In this document: one piece after another, positions 8,718 through 16,892 of the stretch
Layout of the letters: each line of letters opens with the position of its first letter
Numbering within the stretch: the stretch's first letter is position 1
Source: Syntrophaceticus schinkii
GTDB lineage: Bacteria > Bacillota > DSM-12270 > Thermacetogeniales > Thermacetogeniaceae
NCBI RefSeq assembly: GCF_000946815.1
Contig: NZ_CDRZ01000101.1
Location: forward strand, 1 to 35,227
DNA: 35,227 nt
Direction: 5' to 3'
Notes under the pieces: generated by a model
What the model saw: the letters and a program-made list of their open reading frames with translations, nothing else
Databases searched by the model: none
What the model was told of the DNA's origin: nothing
Made by a program: the position numbers and the translations under genes

Positions 8718-9599
8718 TTATGCCCCCCCTCGCATGAGCGCAAGATAGGCGTCTTCCATATTGATCTCCTCCGTGCGGGAAGTCGCAAACGGAGGCTGTT
8801 CTCCGACTATCCTGTATTCCCATCCGCCATCCACGAGCTTCTTGTTAACCACCAAGAAGTGCTCACTTAGCATGGCAATTTCATCCACGCCGCACGTCCC
8901 CACCCATACCTTCTCCTCAACCTGATCAATCAAGTCTTCTGGGTATCCGTTAAATAGAAGTTTGCCTCTGTCTATCACCCCTATCTCCGAGCATACATTC
9001 TCCAGATCGTTGATAATATGGGTAGAGAAAACTATAGTTTTTTCCCGCCCCAGGACGGACAGAAAATTTTTATACCTGATTCTCTCCTCGGGATCAAGAC
9101 CGGCCGTCGGTTCATCTACTATGATTATCCGGGGGTCATTCAGGAGACATAGCGCTATCCCCGCCCTGCGTTTCATCCCACCCGAGAAGGTTTTCAACTT
9201 TTTATTGGCGACCTTTTCCAAGCCGGTCACCTCTACGGCTTGGGTCACTCTTTTCTTTCTCTCATTCCTGTTTGTTATCTCATTCAACAGGCATATATAA
9301 TCCAGAAACTCCATAAGGGTAAGGTTGGGGTATAAACCGAACTCATGGGGCAAGTAACCTATGATCTTGCGGATCTCGTAGATGTCCCTGCGTATGTCAA
9401 GGCCATCTATCTCGATTTTTCCCTCACCAAATCCCATAACCGTAGCCAGAATGCGCATGAGAGTGGTTTTCCCCGCGCCATTGGGTCCTAACAAGCCGAA
9501 AATTCCCTGCTCGATGCATAAGTTAATGTCTTGAAGGGCTTGAGTGCCATTTTTATAGGTTTTACTCAAGCAACTGATATTTATTGTCAAATTGATCAC
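8718..9599 (-). CDS. ABC transporter ATP-binding protein (ABC-2 exporter type)
   Basis: Motor subunit of the two-gene exporter. Walker A is GLLGPNGAGKTTLMR (about 35-49), the signature is KTFSGGMKRRAGIAL (about 138-152), and Walker B with the D-loop is IIIVDEPTAGLDPEER (about 159-174). The switch His is in VFSTHIIND. After about residue 225 there is a short C-terminal region common in this subclass. The start is uncertain: the GTG at 9599 sits only two bases after AAGGAG, and a TTG three codons later has better spacing. The stop abuts the permease ATG. A weak promoter is upstream. Clues to substrate (drug, bacteriocin, lipid) are lacking. Confidence 0.92.
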   Translation of the reverse strand: MINLTINISCLSKTYKNGTQALQDINLCIEQGIFGLLGPNGAGKTTLMRILATVMGFGEGKIEIDGLDIRRDIYEIRKIIGYLPHEFGLYPNLTLMEFLDYICLLNEITNRNERKKRVTQAVEVTGLEKVANKKLKTFSGGMKRRAGIALCLLNDPRIIIVDEPTAGLDPEERIRYKNFLSVLGREKTIVFSTHIINDLENVCSEIGVIDRGKLLFNGYPEDLIDQVEEKVWVGTCGVDEIAMLSEHFLVVNKKLVDGGWEYRIVGEQPPFATSRTEEINMEDAYLALMRGGA

Positions 9600-9635
9600 A
9601 ACTCCTTAAATAAATAAATGTGGGTCGTTCCCGAT

Positions 9636-9663
9636 ATAATAGATATACCTTCCTAAATTCCAA
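9636..9663 (-). promoter_or_regulatory. Candidate promoter for the ABC exporter pair
   Basis: Minus strand TTGGAA (9658-9663), 16-base spacer, TATTAT (9636-9641), about 35 bases upstream of the ATPase start. Both boxes are near consensus but the spacer is one short. The gap 9600-9939 between the divergent exporter and comM otherwise holds only the inverted repeat listed next; I found no clear plus-strand promoter. Confidence 0.35.
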
Positions 9664-9757
9664 TTCACTTATTGTAAGAGGCACTTCTATCCAAGCAGCA
9701 ACAAGATTATCCTAATATTTTATTTAAATTCAACATTCATGTTCATAGTCCTTCCAT

Positions 9758-9791
9758 ATTAGCACTTTTTGCCCATTATTGGTGTGCTAAT
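9758..9791. repeat. Inverted repeat ATTAGCAC / GTGCTAAT with 18-base spacer
   Basis: Perfect 8-base arms (9758-9765 and 9784-9791) in the spacer between the divergent ABC operon and comM. The spacing suits either a hairpin or a dimeric regulator site. There is no T-run on either side, so a terminator is unlikely. Function unknown. Confidence 0.4.
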
Positions 9792-9939
9792 TTTCGATGT
9801 ATATTTTTAATCTATGTTTTGCGCCTCCGTTCGTACTTTCCCACCCACCTCTCCCACAACAGACAATTAATTTTCCCTTAAGCAGGAAATGACAAGAAAT
9901 AGAAGAATCAATAGTTAAGGTTTTATGGAGGAGAGTCAA

Positions 9940-11478
9940 ATGCTGAGCATTGTCGACAGTTGCTGCTGTTTGGGATTGGAAACTCATTATGTGCGGGTAG
10001 AGGTGGATGTTTCACGCGGCCTTCCCGCCTTTAATATTGTGGGGCTGCCTGATGCCGCGGTCAGGGAAGCGACAGAGCGAGTGCGTGGCGCGATCCGAAA
10101 TGCGGGGTTTGATTTCCCTATCAAGAGGATGACAGTCAACCTGGCACCTGCGGACCTGCGCAAAGAGGGATCCCTTTTTGACCTTCCTATAGCTATAGGC
10201 ATTTTGGCCGCAACAAGGCAGATCCCCTCTACAATACTTCCCCAGCATTTTTTTGTCGGGGAACTCTCCCTTGACGGCACAATCTGCCCTGTGCCCGGCA
10301 TCCTGTCCATGGCCGGCAGCATCAGCCATGAACACCCGCAAAAAACATTTATTATCCCTCAAGGCAATCTGGAAGAGGCATCCCTGATCAAGGTAATTAA
10401 TGCAAAAGGTGCAGGGCATTTAAGAGATATATTCAGCTACCTCACAGGTGAGAAGGAGTTACCAGACGCTGCCGACCTTCCGGAGTTTGAATTGGAGCCT
10501 GGAACTGGTCCGGTTAACCACCTTGATTTTGCCGATGTGAAAGGTCAAAAAAGAGTTAAGCGTGCATTGGAGATTACCGCGGCAGGGGGGCATAATATAT
10601 TGATGATCGGGCCTCCAGGCACCGGTAAAACCCTTCTGGCAAGGTGTCTGCCCTCCATCCTGCCTCCTTTAAGCTGGGAGGAGTGCCTGGAAGTTACCAG
10701 GATCTATAGTGTTGCCGGCCTCTTGCCCAAGGATCACCCGGTGATCACAGCAAGACCATTCCGCGCCCCTCACCATACCGCATCTGCGGTGAGCATCATC
10801 GGTGGGGGTAGGGTTCCCCGACCGGGTGAGGTCAGCTTTGCCACACATGGTGTGCTTTTTCTCGATGAGCTGCCTGAGTTCCACCGGGATGTGTTGGAGG
10901 CCTTACGGCAGCCGCTGGAGGATGGTATAGTTACAGTGACCCGGGCATCAGGGGCATTTACCTTCCCGGCAAGATTCATCCTTGCGGCAAGTATGAATCC
11001 CTGCCCCTGCGGACACCTTGGGGATTCGCAGCAGGAATGCAGTTGTACCCCTTATCAGGCCCAGCGCTACCGCAACCGCGTTTCAGGCCCGATCATGGAT
11101 CGCATTGACCTGCATGTTGAAGTACCGCGTTTGGAATTAAAAGATATAAAAGCTGAAAAAAAGGAGGAATCCTCACTGGAGATCGGGAAAAGAGTAATTA
11201 ATGCCCGACAAAAACAACAGAAGCGTTTCCTCGGCACTGATATCAACTGTAATGCAGAAATGCAGAATCATCATTTACCACATTACTGCTCTTTGGATAG
11301 AGATACGAAAGAATTACTTTATCAAGCCTTTCATAAACTAAAGTTAAGCATGCGGGCACTGGACAGGGTTGTAAAAATTGCCCGTACCATCGCTGACCTC
11401 GTCGGATCGACGAAAATTGAACAAATGCACCTTGCTGAAGCAATACAGTACCGTTGCCTGGATCGTTCTCTCTGGTAA
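9940..11478 (+). CDS. comM: YifB/ComM-type Mg-chelatase-like AAA+ ATPase
   Basis: ComM-type proteins are hexameric helicases that promote branch migration of transformed DNA; Firmicute YifB members are named by homology. I chose the ATG at 9940 because GGAGGAGAG lies just before it; an in-frame ATG at 9925 is possible. The N-terminal Lon-protease-like domain covers about 1-170 (GLPAFNIVGLPDAAVREA). Walker A is GPPGTGKTLLARCLP at about 224, Walker B is VLFLDELPEF at about 306, and the Cys-containing insert NPCPCGH...CSCTP lies near 352-368. A C-terminal helical domain (SMRALDRVVKIARTIADL) closes the protein. Length 512 is normal. It stands alone on the plus strand, outside the dprA operon some 4 kb away. 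It is followed by the BFN gene. Confidence 0.95.
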   Translation: MLSIVDSCCCLGLETHYVRVEVDVSRGLPAFNIVGLPDAAVREATERVRGAIRNAGFDFPIKRMTVNLAPADLRKEGSLFDLPIAIGILAATRQIPSTILPQHFFVGELSLDGTICPVPGILSMAGSISHEHPQKTFIIPQGNLEEASLIKVINAKGAGHLRDIFSYLTGEKELPDAADLPEFELEPGTGPVNHLDFADVKGQKRVKRALEITAAGGHNILMIGPPGTGKTLLARCLPSILPPLSWEECLEVTRIYSVAGLLPKDHPVITARPFRAPHHTASAVSIIGGGRVPRPGEVSFATHGVLFLDELPEFHRDVLEALRQPLEDGIVTVTRASGAFTFPARFILAASMNPCPCGHLGDSQQECSCTPYQAQRYRNRVSGPIMDRIDLHVEVPRLELKDIKAEKKEESSLEIGKRVINARQKQQKRFLGTDINCNAEMQNHHLPHYCSLDRDTKELLYQAFHKLKLSMRALDRVVKIARTIADLVGSTKIEQMHLAEAIQYRCLDRSLW

Positions 11479-11482
11479 AATA

Positions 11483-11571
11483 GACTTATAGAGTATTTGG
11501 AAGGGATAGAAGAGTTACCTCGACGCCGTCGAGGTTGAACCGTAAAAATGACTTATAGAGTGTTTGGAAGG
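11483..11571 (+). repeat. 22-bp direct repeat flanking a small hairpin, in the leader of the BFN gene
   Basis: Two 22-base copies (11483-11504 and 11550-11571) start GACTTATAGAG and end TTTGGAAGG, with one mismatch. Between them a perfect hairpin, CCTCGAC (11518-11524) / GTCGAGG (11528-11534), has a three-base loop. The second copy carries the GGAAGGAGG ribosome site of the BFN gene. The first is followed by a similar purine run (GGAAGGGATAGAAG) but no reading frame. This looks like a local duplication of the translation start region. Confidence 0.7.
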
Positions 11572-11582
11572 AGGCAAAAAAG

Positions 11583-12062
11583 ATGATTCCCGTTCAGGTA
11601 AAAGAGATCGCTTTGGATGTTTCGCTAAGCCCGGTGGTTCTGCTGGTTGATGAAGAAGAAAACCGCGCTCTTCCTATTTGGGTGGGACCTCTCGAAGCTC
11701 AATCCATTGCCATGGCCCTTCAGGGGGTCATCACCCCCAGACCTATGACACATGACCTCATGAAAACAGTTTGTGATAATTTAGGTGCTTCGGTACGCAG
11801 TGTTGAGATCAACGATATCCACGATGGCACCTATTATGCCAAATTGAATATCCAAACCATTTCCGGAGAATGCATTTTAGACTCCCGACCCAGTGATGCC
11901 ATTGCCCTTGCGCTCAGGACAGGAGCACCTGTTTACATCTCGGAAAAGGTTGCCGAGTACACACTTTCAGTTGAGGAACTCGTTGATGAAAGCCAGCAGC
12001 AGGAACTGAGAAAGATTCTGGGTCTGGAAGGCCCTGAAGATCTGAAGAAGTCTTTGCATTAA
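11583..12062 (+). CDS. Bifunctional nuclease family protein (DUF151/BFN)
   Basis: The ATG follows GGAAGGAGG with ideal spacing. Residues 1-130 form the BFN domain: LPIWVGPLEAQSIAMALQG (about 30-48), RPMTHDLMKTVCDNLG (about 53-68), then a central strand region with YYAKLNIQ, and the signature SRPSDAIALALRTGAPVYIS (about 102-121). The family takes its name from plant BFN-domain proteins reported to have DNase/RNase activity; most bacterial members are uncharacterised. The acidic C-terminal extension (about 130-159) is typical of Firmicute members. The gene ends in a strong bidirectional terminator. Biological role here is unknown. Confidence 0.92.
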   Translation: MIPVQVKEIALDVSLSPVVLLVDEEENRALPIWVGPLEAQSIAMALQGVITPRPMTHDLMKTVCDNLGASVRSVEINDIHDGTYYAKLNIQTISGECILDSRPSDAIALALRTGAPVYISEKVAEYTLSVEELVDESQQQELRKILGLEGPEDLKKSLH

Positions 12063-12066
12063 TAAA

Positions 12067-12102
12067 GATAAAAAGAGGGGTGATCATGCCCCTCTTTTTA
12101 TC
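12067..12102. terminator. Bidirectional intrinsic terminator between BFN gene and CBM-like gene
   Basis: GATAAAAAGAGGGG (12067-12080) pairs perfectly over 14 bases with CCCCTCTTTTTATC (12089-12102) around an 8-base loop. The A- and T-rich outer arms give T-runs in both directions, suiting the convergent genes on each side. Confidence 0.9.
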
Positions 12103-12110
12103 TTGCAAGC

Positions 12111-12413
12111 CTATCGTTTAATTGTATAACTCCAGTTCATGCCGTTATTATTGTCCCAATTGTCAGCGCTGTCCTTAAAACAGAAGTTGAATTGACCATC
12201 TCTTTCGATCTCAATACTTTTTTCCCACTCATTTCCTGCCTTATTCATGCGGTGATCATAGATGTTCTGCCAGGAAGCTGTACCATAGCCGGTGTGTAAA
12301 AAAACCTGATCCGCCCCTGCCCCGGACAGCAAACCATGGTATCTAATTTTGACCGTCTCTCCAGCCCTGCCAGGCACCGGAGAAATACTGAAACCCGGGT
12401 GTAAATTATACAA
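12111..12413 (-). CDS. Small stand-alone CBM25-like carbohydrate-binding protein
   Basis: A 100-residue protein consisting of a single beta-sandwich-like domain. Features typical of family 25/26 starch-binding modules are a start region with a VKIRYHG strand, then VFLHTGYGTASWQN, the KAGNEWEKSIEI strand, and the terminal FCFKDSADNWDNNNG...WSYTIKR. There is no signal peptide, transmembrane segment or catalytic domain, so it would act inside the cell. The start is a TTG at 12413 placed 8 bases after AAGGAGG. Its partners, perhaps glycogen or another alpha-glucan, are not encoded nearby. Assignment rests on the pattern of aromatic and Asn-rich motifs. Confidence 0.75.
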   Translation of the reverse strand: MYNLHPGFSISPVPGRAGETVKIRYHGLLSGAGADQVFLHTGYGTASWQNIYDHRMNKAGNEWEKSIEIERDGQFNFCFKDSADNWDNNNGMNWSYTIKR

Positions 12414-12478
12414 CTGATAACCCTCCTTGTAATTTCTTTATAACTAGTATGAAAAAGGAGGAGTTCTTTTATACTATT

Positions 12479-13078
12479 TTACATGACCATTTTTTTCAAG
12501 CGCTCGGTAACCACAGAACCCAGTATATATAAAGCTGCTGTACTAAGATACTTGGGGGCCGAGGCGTCAAAAATCATATTTGCTCTGGCAGGAAACTCCT
12601 CATCAGCAACCCATAGGATTACAGCAACCGGTATTTTAGGAAATACCGGAATCACGACTCCTATATCCCCCATCCCTACCTCCTGCCCACCCAAAGTACG
12701 TGAAACTTGCAGAAGTCTTCCGGGTTGGCCGCTAAAAACCCGTACAAGCGGTTCCACAGCCTGAATCCTGAAAGGGCGATCATGCAGCATTCCGTTCGGC
12801 AGTTCTGCATAAGAAATCCAACGATTATTTAAGGGCTCACCTGTTGCTTGAGCCAGGTATTGAAGAATTAAAGACTGCTCTTCCAGAGGAAGGTCAGCCG
12901 GGTCATGAGGATAAGTGAACCTGCCCTCGGGATGGGAGAGCGAATATGACCTATTTAGATAAACAACTCTGATCTCCTTTTTGTCTGGATCGTACTCAGC
13001 GCCACTTAACCTGGCCATCCGCTCAGGACAACACCTTGCAAATTCATCTTTCGCTTCTCGATAAGCAGCGGAAAACAA
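12479..13078 (-). CDS. DUF3786 family protein
   Basis: I place the start at the TTG at 13078 (MFSAAYREAKDEF), 8 bases after GGGAGG. A longer frame back to 13126 would overlap glcF by 29 bases and lacks a ribosome site. The 199-residue product has the DUF3786 pattern: LSGAEYDPDKKEIRVVYLNR near the N-terminus, EEQSLILQYLAQATGEPL and the RWISYAELPNG motif in the middle, and FPKIPVAVILWVADEEFPA followed by FDASAPKYLSTAALYILGSV at the end. The family is common in anaerobes, often near iron-sulfur or corrinoid proteins, and has no proven function. Here it follows glcF with a 19-base gap and probably shares its transcript. Confidence 0.8.
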   Translation of the reverse strand: MFSAAYREAKDEFARCCPERMARLSGAEYDPDKKEIRVVYLNRSYSLSHPEGRFTYPHDPADLPLEEQSLILQYLAQATGEPLNNRWISYAELPNGMLHDRPFRIQAVEPLVRVFSGQPGRLLQVSRTLGGQEVGMGDIGVVIPVFPKIPVAVILWVADEEFPARANMIFDASAPKYLSTAALYILGSVVTERLKKMVM

Positions 13079-13097
13079 GTTCCACACCTCCCTGCAA

Positions 13098-14333
13098 CTA
13101 ATATGTCTTGCTGAGCAGTTCAGCAAGATGCATTACCTGAACAGGTATCTCTTGTAGTTCAAGCTGATGCCGTATTTGCATGATACAGGACGGGCATCCT
13201 GTGATCACTGTCTGTGCACCCGAATCTACAATATTACGGGTTTTCCGGTGTCCGATCCTGTTGGCGAGTTCGTAGTGGGTGAGATTAAATGACCCGGCTG
13301 CTCCACAGCAGCGGTCAGGATCCTTCATTTCCCTGAAAGCAATCCCAGGAACAGCCTTGATCAATTTTCGGGGTGCCTCACTGACGCCCTGCCCGCGGCG
13401 CAAATGGCAGGGATCATGATAGGTCACCACACTACTAACTTCCTTATCACCTGGCTTAAAGTCGATTACATCACCCATCAATTGACTGAAATCAACCACT
13501 TTTTGAGAGAAGATGCGCGCATCCCTGCCTCCGATCAGATCACCGTATTGACGAAGCATGCTGCCACAGGAGGCGCAGTCAGTAATGATGATATCAACCC
13601 CTGCCTTCTTAAAAACCTCGATGTTTCTGCGGGCAAGCAGTACTGCTGACTCTTCATCACCACTGGTCAAAGCCGGAAGTCCACAGCACCACTGCTCAGG
13701 GATCACCACTTCCAGGGGGTGGTTCTTGAGCACCTTGAGAACAGCATGGCCGGTTTCCGCAAATACATAGTTGGTCAGGCATCCCGTATAATAGCCCACC
13801 CGCAGCCGCGGCTTGCTGGATGATAAAGTCATCGGCACCTGCGCCCTAAAGGGAACTCTATTCATTCTGGGCAGCAGTTTTTCTTTTCTGGCAAGTTCGC
13901 CAGGCAGTAGACCCAGGATATTGGTTTTACGCATAAGCCACTGCAGGCCGCTCTGCTGGTAAAGATAAGCAAATTTGGCTGCCAGGGTCAGTCTGCCATT
14001 ATTCTGTAAAAGATGATGAAAGACATTCTTTTTTACAAAGGGAATCCCTTTCTGATGGGCGATTTCCCGGCGAATAGAGAGAACCAACTCATCAACAGGT
14101 ATACGGTTCGGACACTGAACAGTACAGGCTTTACACAACAGGCAGAGGCTCATCAGTTCCATCATCTTCGGGGATAGCTCCAGGTTGCCATCTAGATAAT
14201 TTTTCATCAAAAACAATTTCCCTCTGGCAACAAGGGGTTCGCTGTGGGTTTCTCCATAAAGTGGGCAAACCGCCTGGCATCCCCCGCATTTACTGCAGCG
14301 GTTGAGGTATTCCTTGATGGTTTTATTATCCAT
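13098..14333 (-). CDS. glcF: Glycolate oxidase-type iron-sulfur subunit (CCG-domain Fe-S oxidoreductase)
   Basis: Electron-transfer partner of the FAD subunit encoded upstream. Two [4Fe-4S] motifs lie at the N-terminus: CSKCGGCQAVCP (C13, C16, C19, C23) and CLLCKACTVQCP (C64, C67, C70, C74). Two CCG (DUF3390-like) domains follow: QWCCGLPAL about 213-221 with TDCASCGS, and DRCCGAAGSF about 333-342 with TGCPSCI. Length 411 is normal for GlcF. The start overlaps the glcD stop by 8 bases. The pair could oxidise glycolate, D-lactate or another 2-hydroxyacid; substrate cannot be fixed from the sequence. In a strict anaerobe the acceptor would be an electron-transfer flavoprotein or quinone, neither of which is encoded here. 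Confidence 0.9.
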   Translation of the reverse strand: MDNKTIKEYLNRCSKCGGCQAVCPLYGETHSEPLVARGKLFLMKNYLDGNLELSPKMMELMSLCLLCKACTVQCPNRIPVDELVLSIRREIAHQKGIPFVKKNVFHHLLQNNGRLTLAAKFAYLYQQSGLQWLMRKTNILGLLPGELARKEKLLPRMNRVPFRAQVPMTLSSSKPRLRVGYYTGCLTNYVFAETGHAVLKVLKNHPLEVVIPEQWCCGLPALTSGDEESAVLLARRNIEVFKKAGVDIIITDCASCGSMLRQYGDLIGGRDARIFSQKVVDFSQLMGDVIDFKPGDKEVSSVVTYHDPCHLRRGQGVSEAPRKLIKAVPGIAFREMKDPDRCCGAAGSFNLTHYELANRIGHRKTRNIVDSGAQTVITGCPSCIMQIRHQLELQEIPVQVMHLAELLSKTY

Positions 14334-15717
14334 TACTGTCGCCCCGGAATATCTTACCTGGATTAAGAATGTTGTTGGGATCGAGAGCCTCTTTGATCCT
14401 CCTCATCACTTCAAACCCTGCCTCACCTGTCTCCACTTTTAAGTAAGGTGCTTTCATCATTCCGATGCCGTGTTCACCTGAAAGAGTCCCTCCAAGTTCT
14501 ACAGCTGCCTTAAATAGTTCTCCAATGGCCTTTTCCACTCTCTGCATCTCTTCCGCATCTGTTTGATCACAGAGGATGTTGGGGTGTAGATTCCCATCCC
14601 CGGCATGCCCAAAGATAACCAGCTCCAGATTGTACCTTGAGGCTATTTCCTTCAGCCTTCTGACCATCCTGGGGATGGCCATCCTGGGAACTGAGATATC
14701 TTCGCTGATCTTTGTCGGCTTGATCTGGACAACAGCTGCTGATACAGACCTGCGGGCTGCCCAGATGCTCTCCCGCTCTTCTTCTGTTTCGGCGATCTTG
14801 ATCTCCCGGGCACCACAGTCCTGGCAGAGTTTTGCTATTTCATGGGCCTGGCAGTCCAGCAGAATCTGTGGCCCATCCACCTCGATGATCAAGATCGCTT
14901 CCGCATCCAGAGGCAGACCCATCTGCTTATGGTTCTCTACACACCGGATCGTGCGGTCATCCATCATCTCCAGGGTAACGGGAATGATCCCCCCTCTGAT
15001 AATCCGGCTCACACTTTGGGCGGCATCATCTAACTTATCATAAACCACCATCATCGTTTTTTTCGCCTCAGGCTTAGGGATCAAACGAAGATAGATCTTG
15101 GTGATAATCCCCAGTGTTCCCTCTGACCCTGTATAGAGGCGCAGTAAATCATAGCCTGTTACTGATTTCACGGTTTTGCCCCCGGTGGTGATCACCTCTC
15201 CATCCGGGGTGACAACCTCCAGGCCAAGCACATAATCCCGGGTCACTCCATATTTTAAGGCACGGGGGCCCCCGGCGCACTCAGCTACATTTCCGCCGAT
15301 GGTAGATGTTTTGAGACTGGCGGGATCAGGTGGATAAAAAAGCCCTCTCTTCTCTACCTCTTCCTGGATTTGAAAGGTGATCACACCAGGTTCTACAACA
15401 GCAACCAGGTTTTCTTCATCTATTTCTAATATATTATTCATCCTGGTTAAATCCACAACAACCCCACCGTCAACAGGTAAAGAACCACCACTCAAGCCGG
15501 TACCCGCCCCGCGTGGAACCAACGGAAAGAGGTGCTCATTGGCCAGTTTGGCTATTTTCTGTATTTGAGCGGTACAGCAAGGACGGGCAACGAGATCAGG
15601 AAGAAAGGCCCTGGGAGTGCTGTCATAGGCGTAGCAAAGCAGCTCTTCTTTGGTTGTTAATACATTTTCTTTTCCGACGACTTTTATGATCTCTTTGATA
15701 ACAGTAGTAGATAGCAT
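14326..15717 (-). CDS. glcD: FAD-linked 2-hydroxyacid dehydrogenase (glycolate oxidase subunit GlcD type)
   Basis: Flavin subunit oxidising a 2-hydroxyacid. The ATG at 15717 follows GGGGGAGGAG; the longer frame has no ribosome site. The FAD-binding type-4 domain (about 35-215) includes LVPRGAGTGLSGGSLPVDGG, the region DPASLKTSTIGGNVAECAGG and GGKTVKSVTGYDLLRLYTGSEGTLG (quoted in part). The C-terminal cap (about 220-455) includes ELVIFGHAGDGNLHPNI and GGTLSGEHGIGMMKAPYL, metal- and substrate-binding motifs shared with D-lactate dehydrogenases. It ends LDPNNILNPGKIF, the family signature. Length 463 is typical. It is co-transcribed with glcF and sits 16 bases after the yraN stop, so it lies at the tail of the ribosomal/secretion operon. 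Confidence 0.93.
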   Translation of the reverse strand: MLSTTVIKEIIKVVGKENVLTTKEELLCYAYDSTPRAFLPDLVARPCCTAQIQKIAKLANEHLFPLVPRGAGTGLSGGSLPVDGGVVVDLTRMNNILEIDEENLVAVVEPGVITFQIQEEVEKRGLFYPPDPASLKTSTIGGNVAECAGGPRALKYGVTRDYVLGLEVVTPDGEVITTGGKTVKSVTGYDLLRLYTGSEGTLGIITKIYLRLIPKPEAKKTMMVVYDKLDDAAQSVSRIIRGGIIPVTLEMMDDRTIRCVENHKQMGLPLDAEAILIIEVDGPQILLDCQAHEIAKLCQDCGAREIKIAETEEERESIWAARRSVSAAVVQIKPTKISEDISVPRMAIPRMVRRLKEIASRYNLELVIFGHAGDGNLHPNILCDQTDAEEMQRVEKAIGELFKAAVELGGTLSGEHGIGMMKAPYLKVETGEAGFEVMRRIKEALDPNNILNPGKIFRGDSNG

Positions 15718-15733
15718 TGCTCCTCCCCCACAA

Positions 15734-16102
15734 CTAAAATGCGTTTTTAATGTGATCAATACTATAATTACCCGATTCTTTGAAGCTGACAGCTACCACA
15801 TCAAAACGGATCCCGTAATCTCCGTTCCCTTTGCACAGCAGATAGTGTTCTGCCAATCTCCTGATTCTGGCCTGTTTAGCTGCCCCTACAGCTTCCTGTG
15901 GTTTACCATAAAGGGCGCTGCGCCTTGCTTTCACCTCGATAAAAACAAGGACACTTCCATCCTGCATAATCAGGTCTATTTCACCTAGACGGCAGCGATA
16001 ATTCCTCTCTAGGAGATGGTACCCCAGTCGGGATAAAAAAGAAAGAGCCGTCTCTTCACCAAGTATCCCCAGATTGCGAGAAGATCCCATTTGAACTCTC
16101 AT
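15734..16102 (-). CDS. yraN: YraN family protein (UPF0102, predicted endonuclease fold)
   Basis: A 122-residue protein with the Holliday-resolvase-like nuclease fold of the family: GEETALSFLSRLGYHLLERN at the N-terminus, then GEIDLIMQDGSVLVFIEVKAR (quoted in part), which holds the D...ExK catalytic pattern, and GKPQEAVGAAKQARIRRLAEHYL. The function is unproven. It is conserved next to rnhB in many bacteria, as here (40-base gap). The ATG at 16102 follows AAAGG. It seems intact. Confidence 0.92.
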   Translation of the reverse strand: MRVQMGSSRNLGILGEETALSFLSRLGYHLLERNYRCRLGEIDLIMQDGSVLVFIEVKARRSALYGKPQEAVGAAKQARIRRLAEHYLLCKGNGDYGIRFDVVAVSFKESGNYSIDHIKNAF

Positions 16103-16142
16103 CCTTTCAGCACCTGATCAAGCATTTCCGAATCAGTGCTGA

Positions 16143-16775
16143 TCACTTCACTCCCCGGAAGGTTTTTCTGTGTAGGAAACATGGACCATACCTGTTCAGA
16201 GCTGCCAGGTGGCTTGATGTAGGATACCCTTTATTCCGCGCAAAACCATACTGGGGATAGAGCAGGTCATAATATTTCATAATGGCATCCCTTGTGGTTT
16301 TAGCCAGAATAGAAGCTGCAGCAATTGATGCACTTTTCTGGTCACCCTTGATGATCGCTGATTGCGGGACTTTTATACCAGGCACTTCCAGGTGCCCATC
16401 AACAAGCACAAAATCCGGCTGCACATCAATATTCCTTATAGCCTGGCGCATAGCATGAAATGTTGCCTGCAGAATATTACAGCGCTCAATAAAACCAACA
16501 GAGGCGATCCCGATCCCCCATCCCGCAGCTCTGGCCTTAATTTCAACTGCTAACCTGATGCGCAGGCCTTCAGAGATACACTTGCTGTCATTCAAGTCCG
16601 GAATGAACAGTTCCTCCCTTAAGATCACCGCTGCGGCAACCACTGGTCCCGCCAGGGGACCGCGCCCGGCCTCATCGATTCCTGCTATCAACCGAATGTT
16701 CTTTCCCCAGAGCATCCGCTCATAGGTATGCATATAGTACAGATGCTTTAAATTTTCAGTCACTGAAAATCTCAC
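16143..16775 (-). CDS. rnhB: Ribonuclease HII
   Basis: Removes RNA from RNA-DNA hybrids and single ribonucleotides from DNA. Motifs: IAGIDEAGRGPLAGPVVAAA (about 31-50) with the first catalytic Asp and Glu, SKCISEGLR, VDGHLEVPG with the third acidic residue (about 124-132), and the conserved ASIAAASILAKTTRDAIM (about 146-163) with the last Asp. The end YPTSSHLAALNRYGPCFLHR is typical. Length 210 is normal, with about 30 extra N-terminal residues that some Firmicute RNases HII also have; a later start is possible. The gap 16776-16892 to rbgA holds no clear gene. Confidence 0.95.
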   Translation of the reverse strand: MRFSVTENLKHLYYMHTYERMLWGKNIRLIAGIDEAGRGPLAGPVVAAAVILREELFIPDLNDSKCISEGLRIRLAVEIKARAAGWGIGIASVGFIERCNILQATFHAMRQAIRNIDVQPDFVLVDGHLEVPGIKVPQSAIIKGDQKSASIAAASILAKTTRDAIMKYYDLLYPQYGFARNKGYPTSSHLAALNRYGPCFLHRKTFRGVK

Positions 16776-16892
16776 TTCTATCTACAGATATATCAAGTAT
16801 AGATTCCTTACACACTCAAAAAATTCCTTCCTCACATAAAAAACCGCCCCTATCCCCACGGAATAAGAGCGAAGTTAACATGAGAAATTTTA

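Noticed and set aside
16820-16860. Terminator after rbgA
   Set aside because: A T-run is present on the minus strand, but I found only a three-base stem before it.
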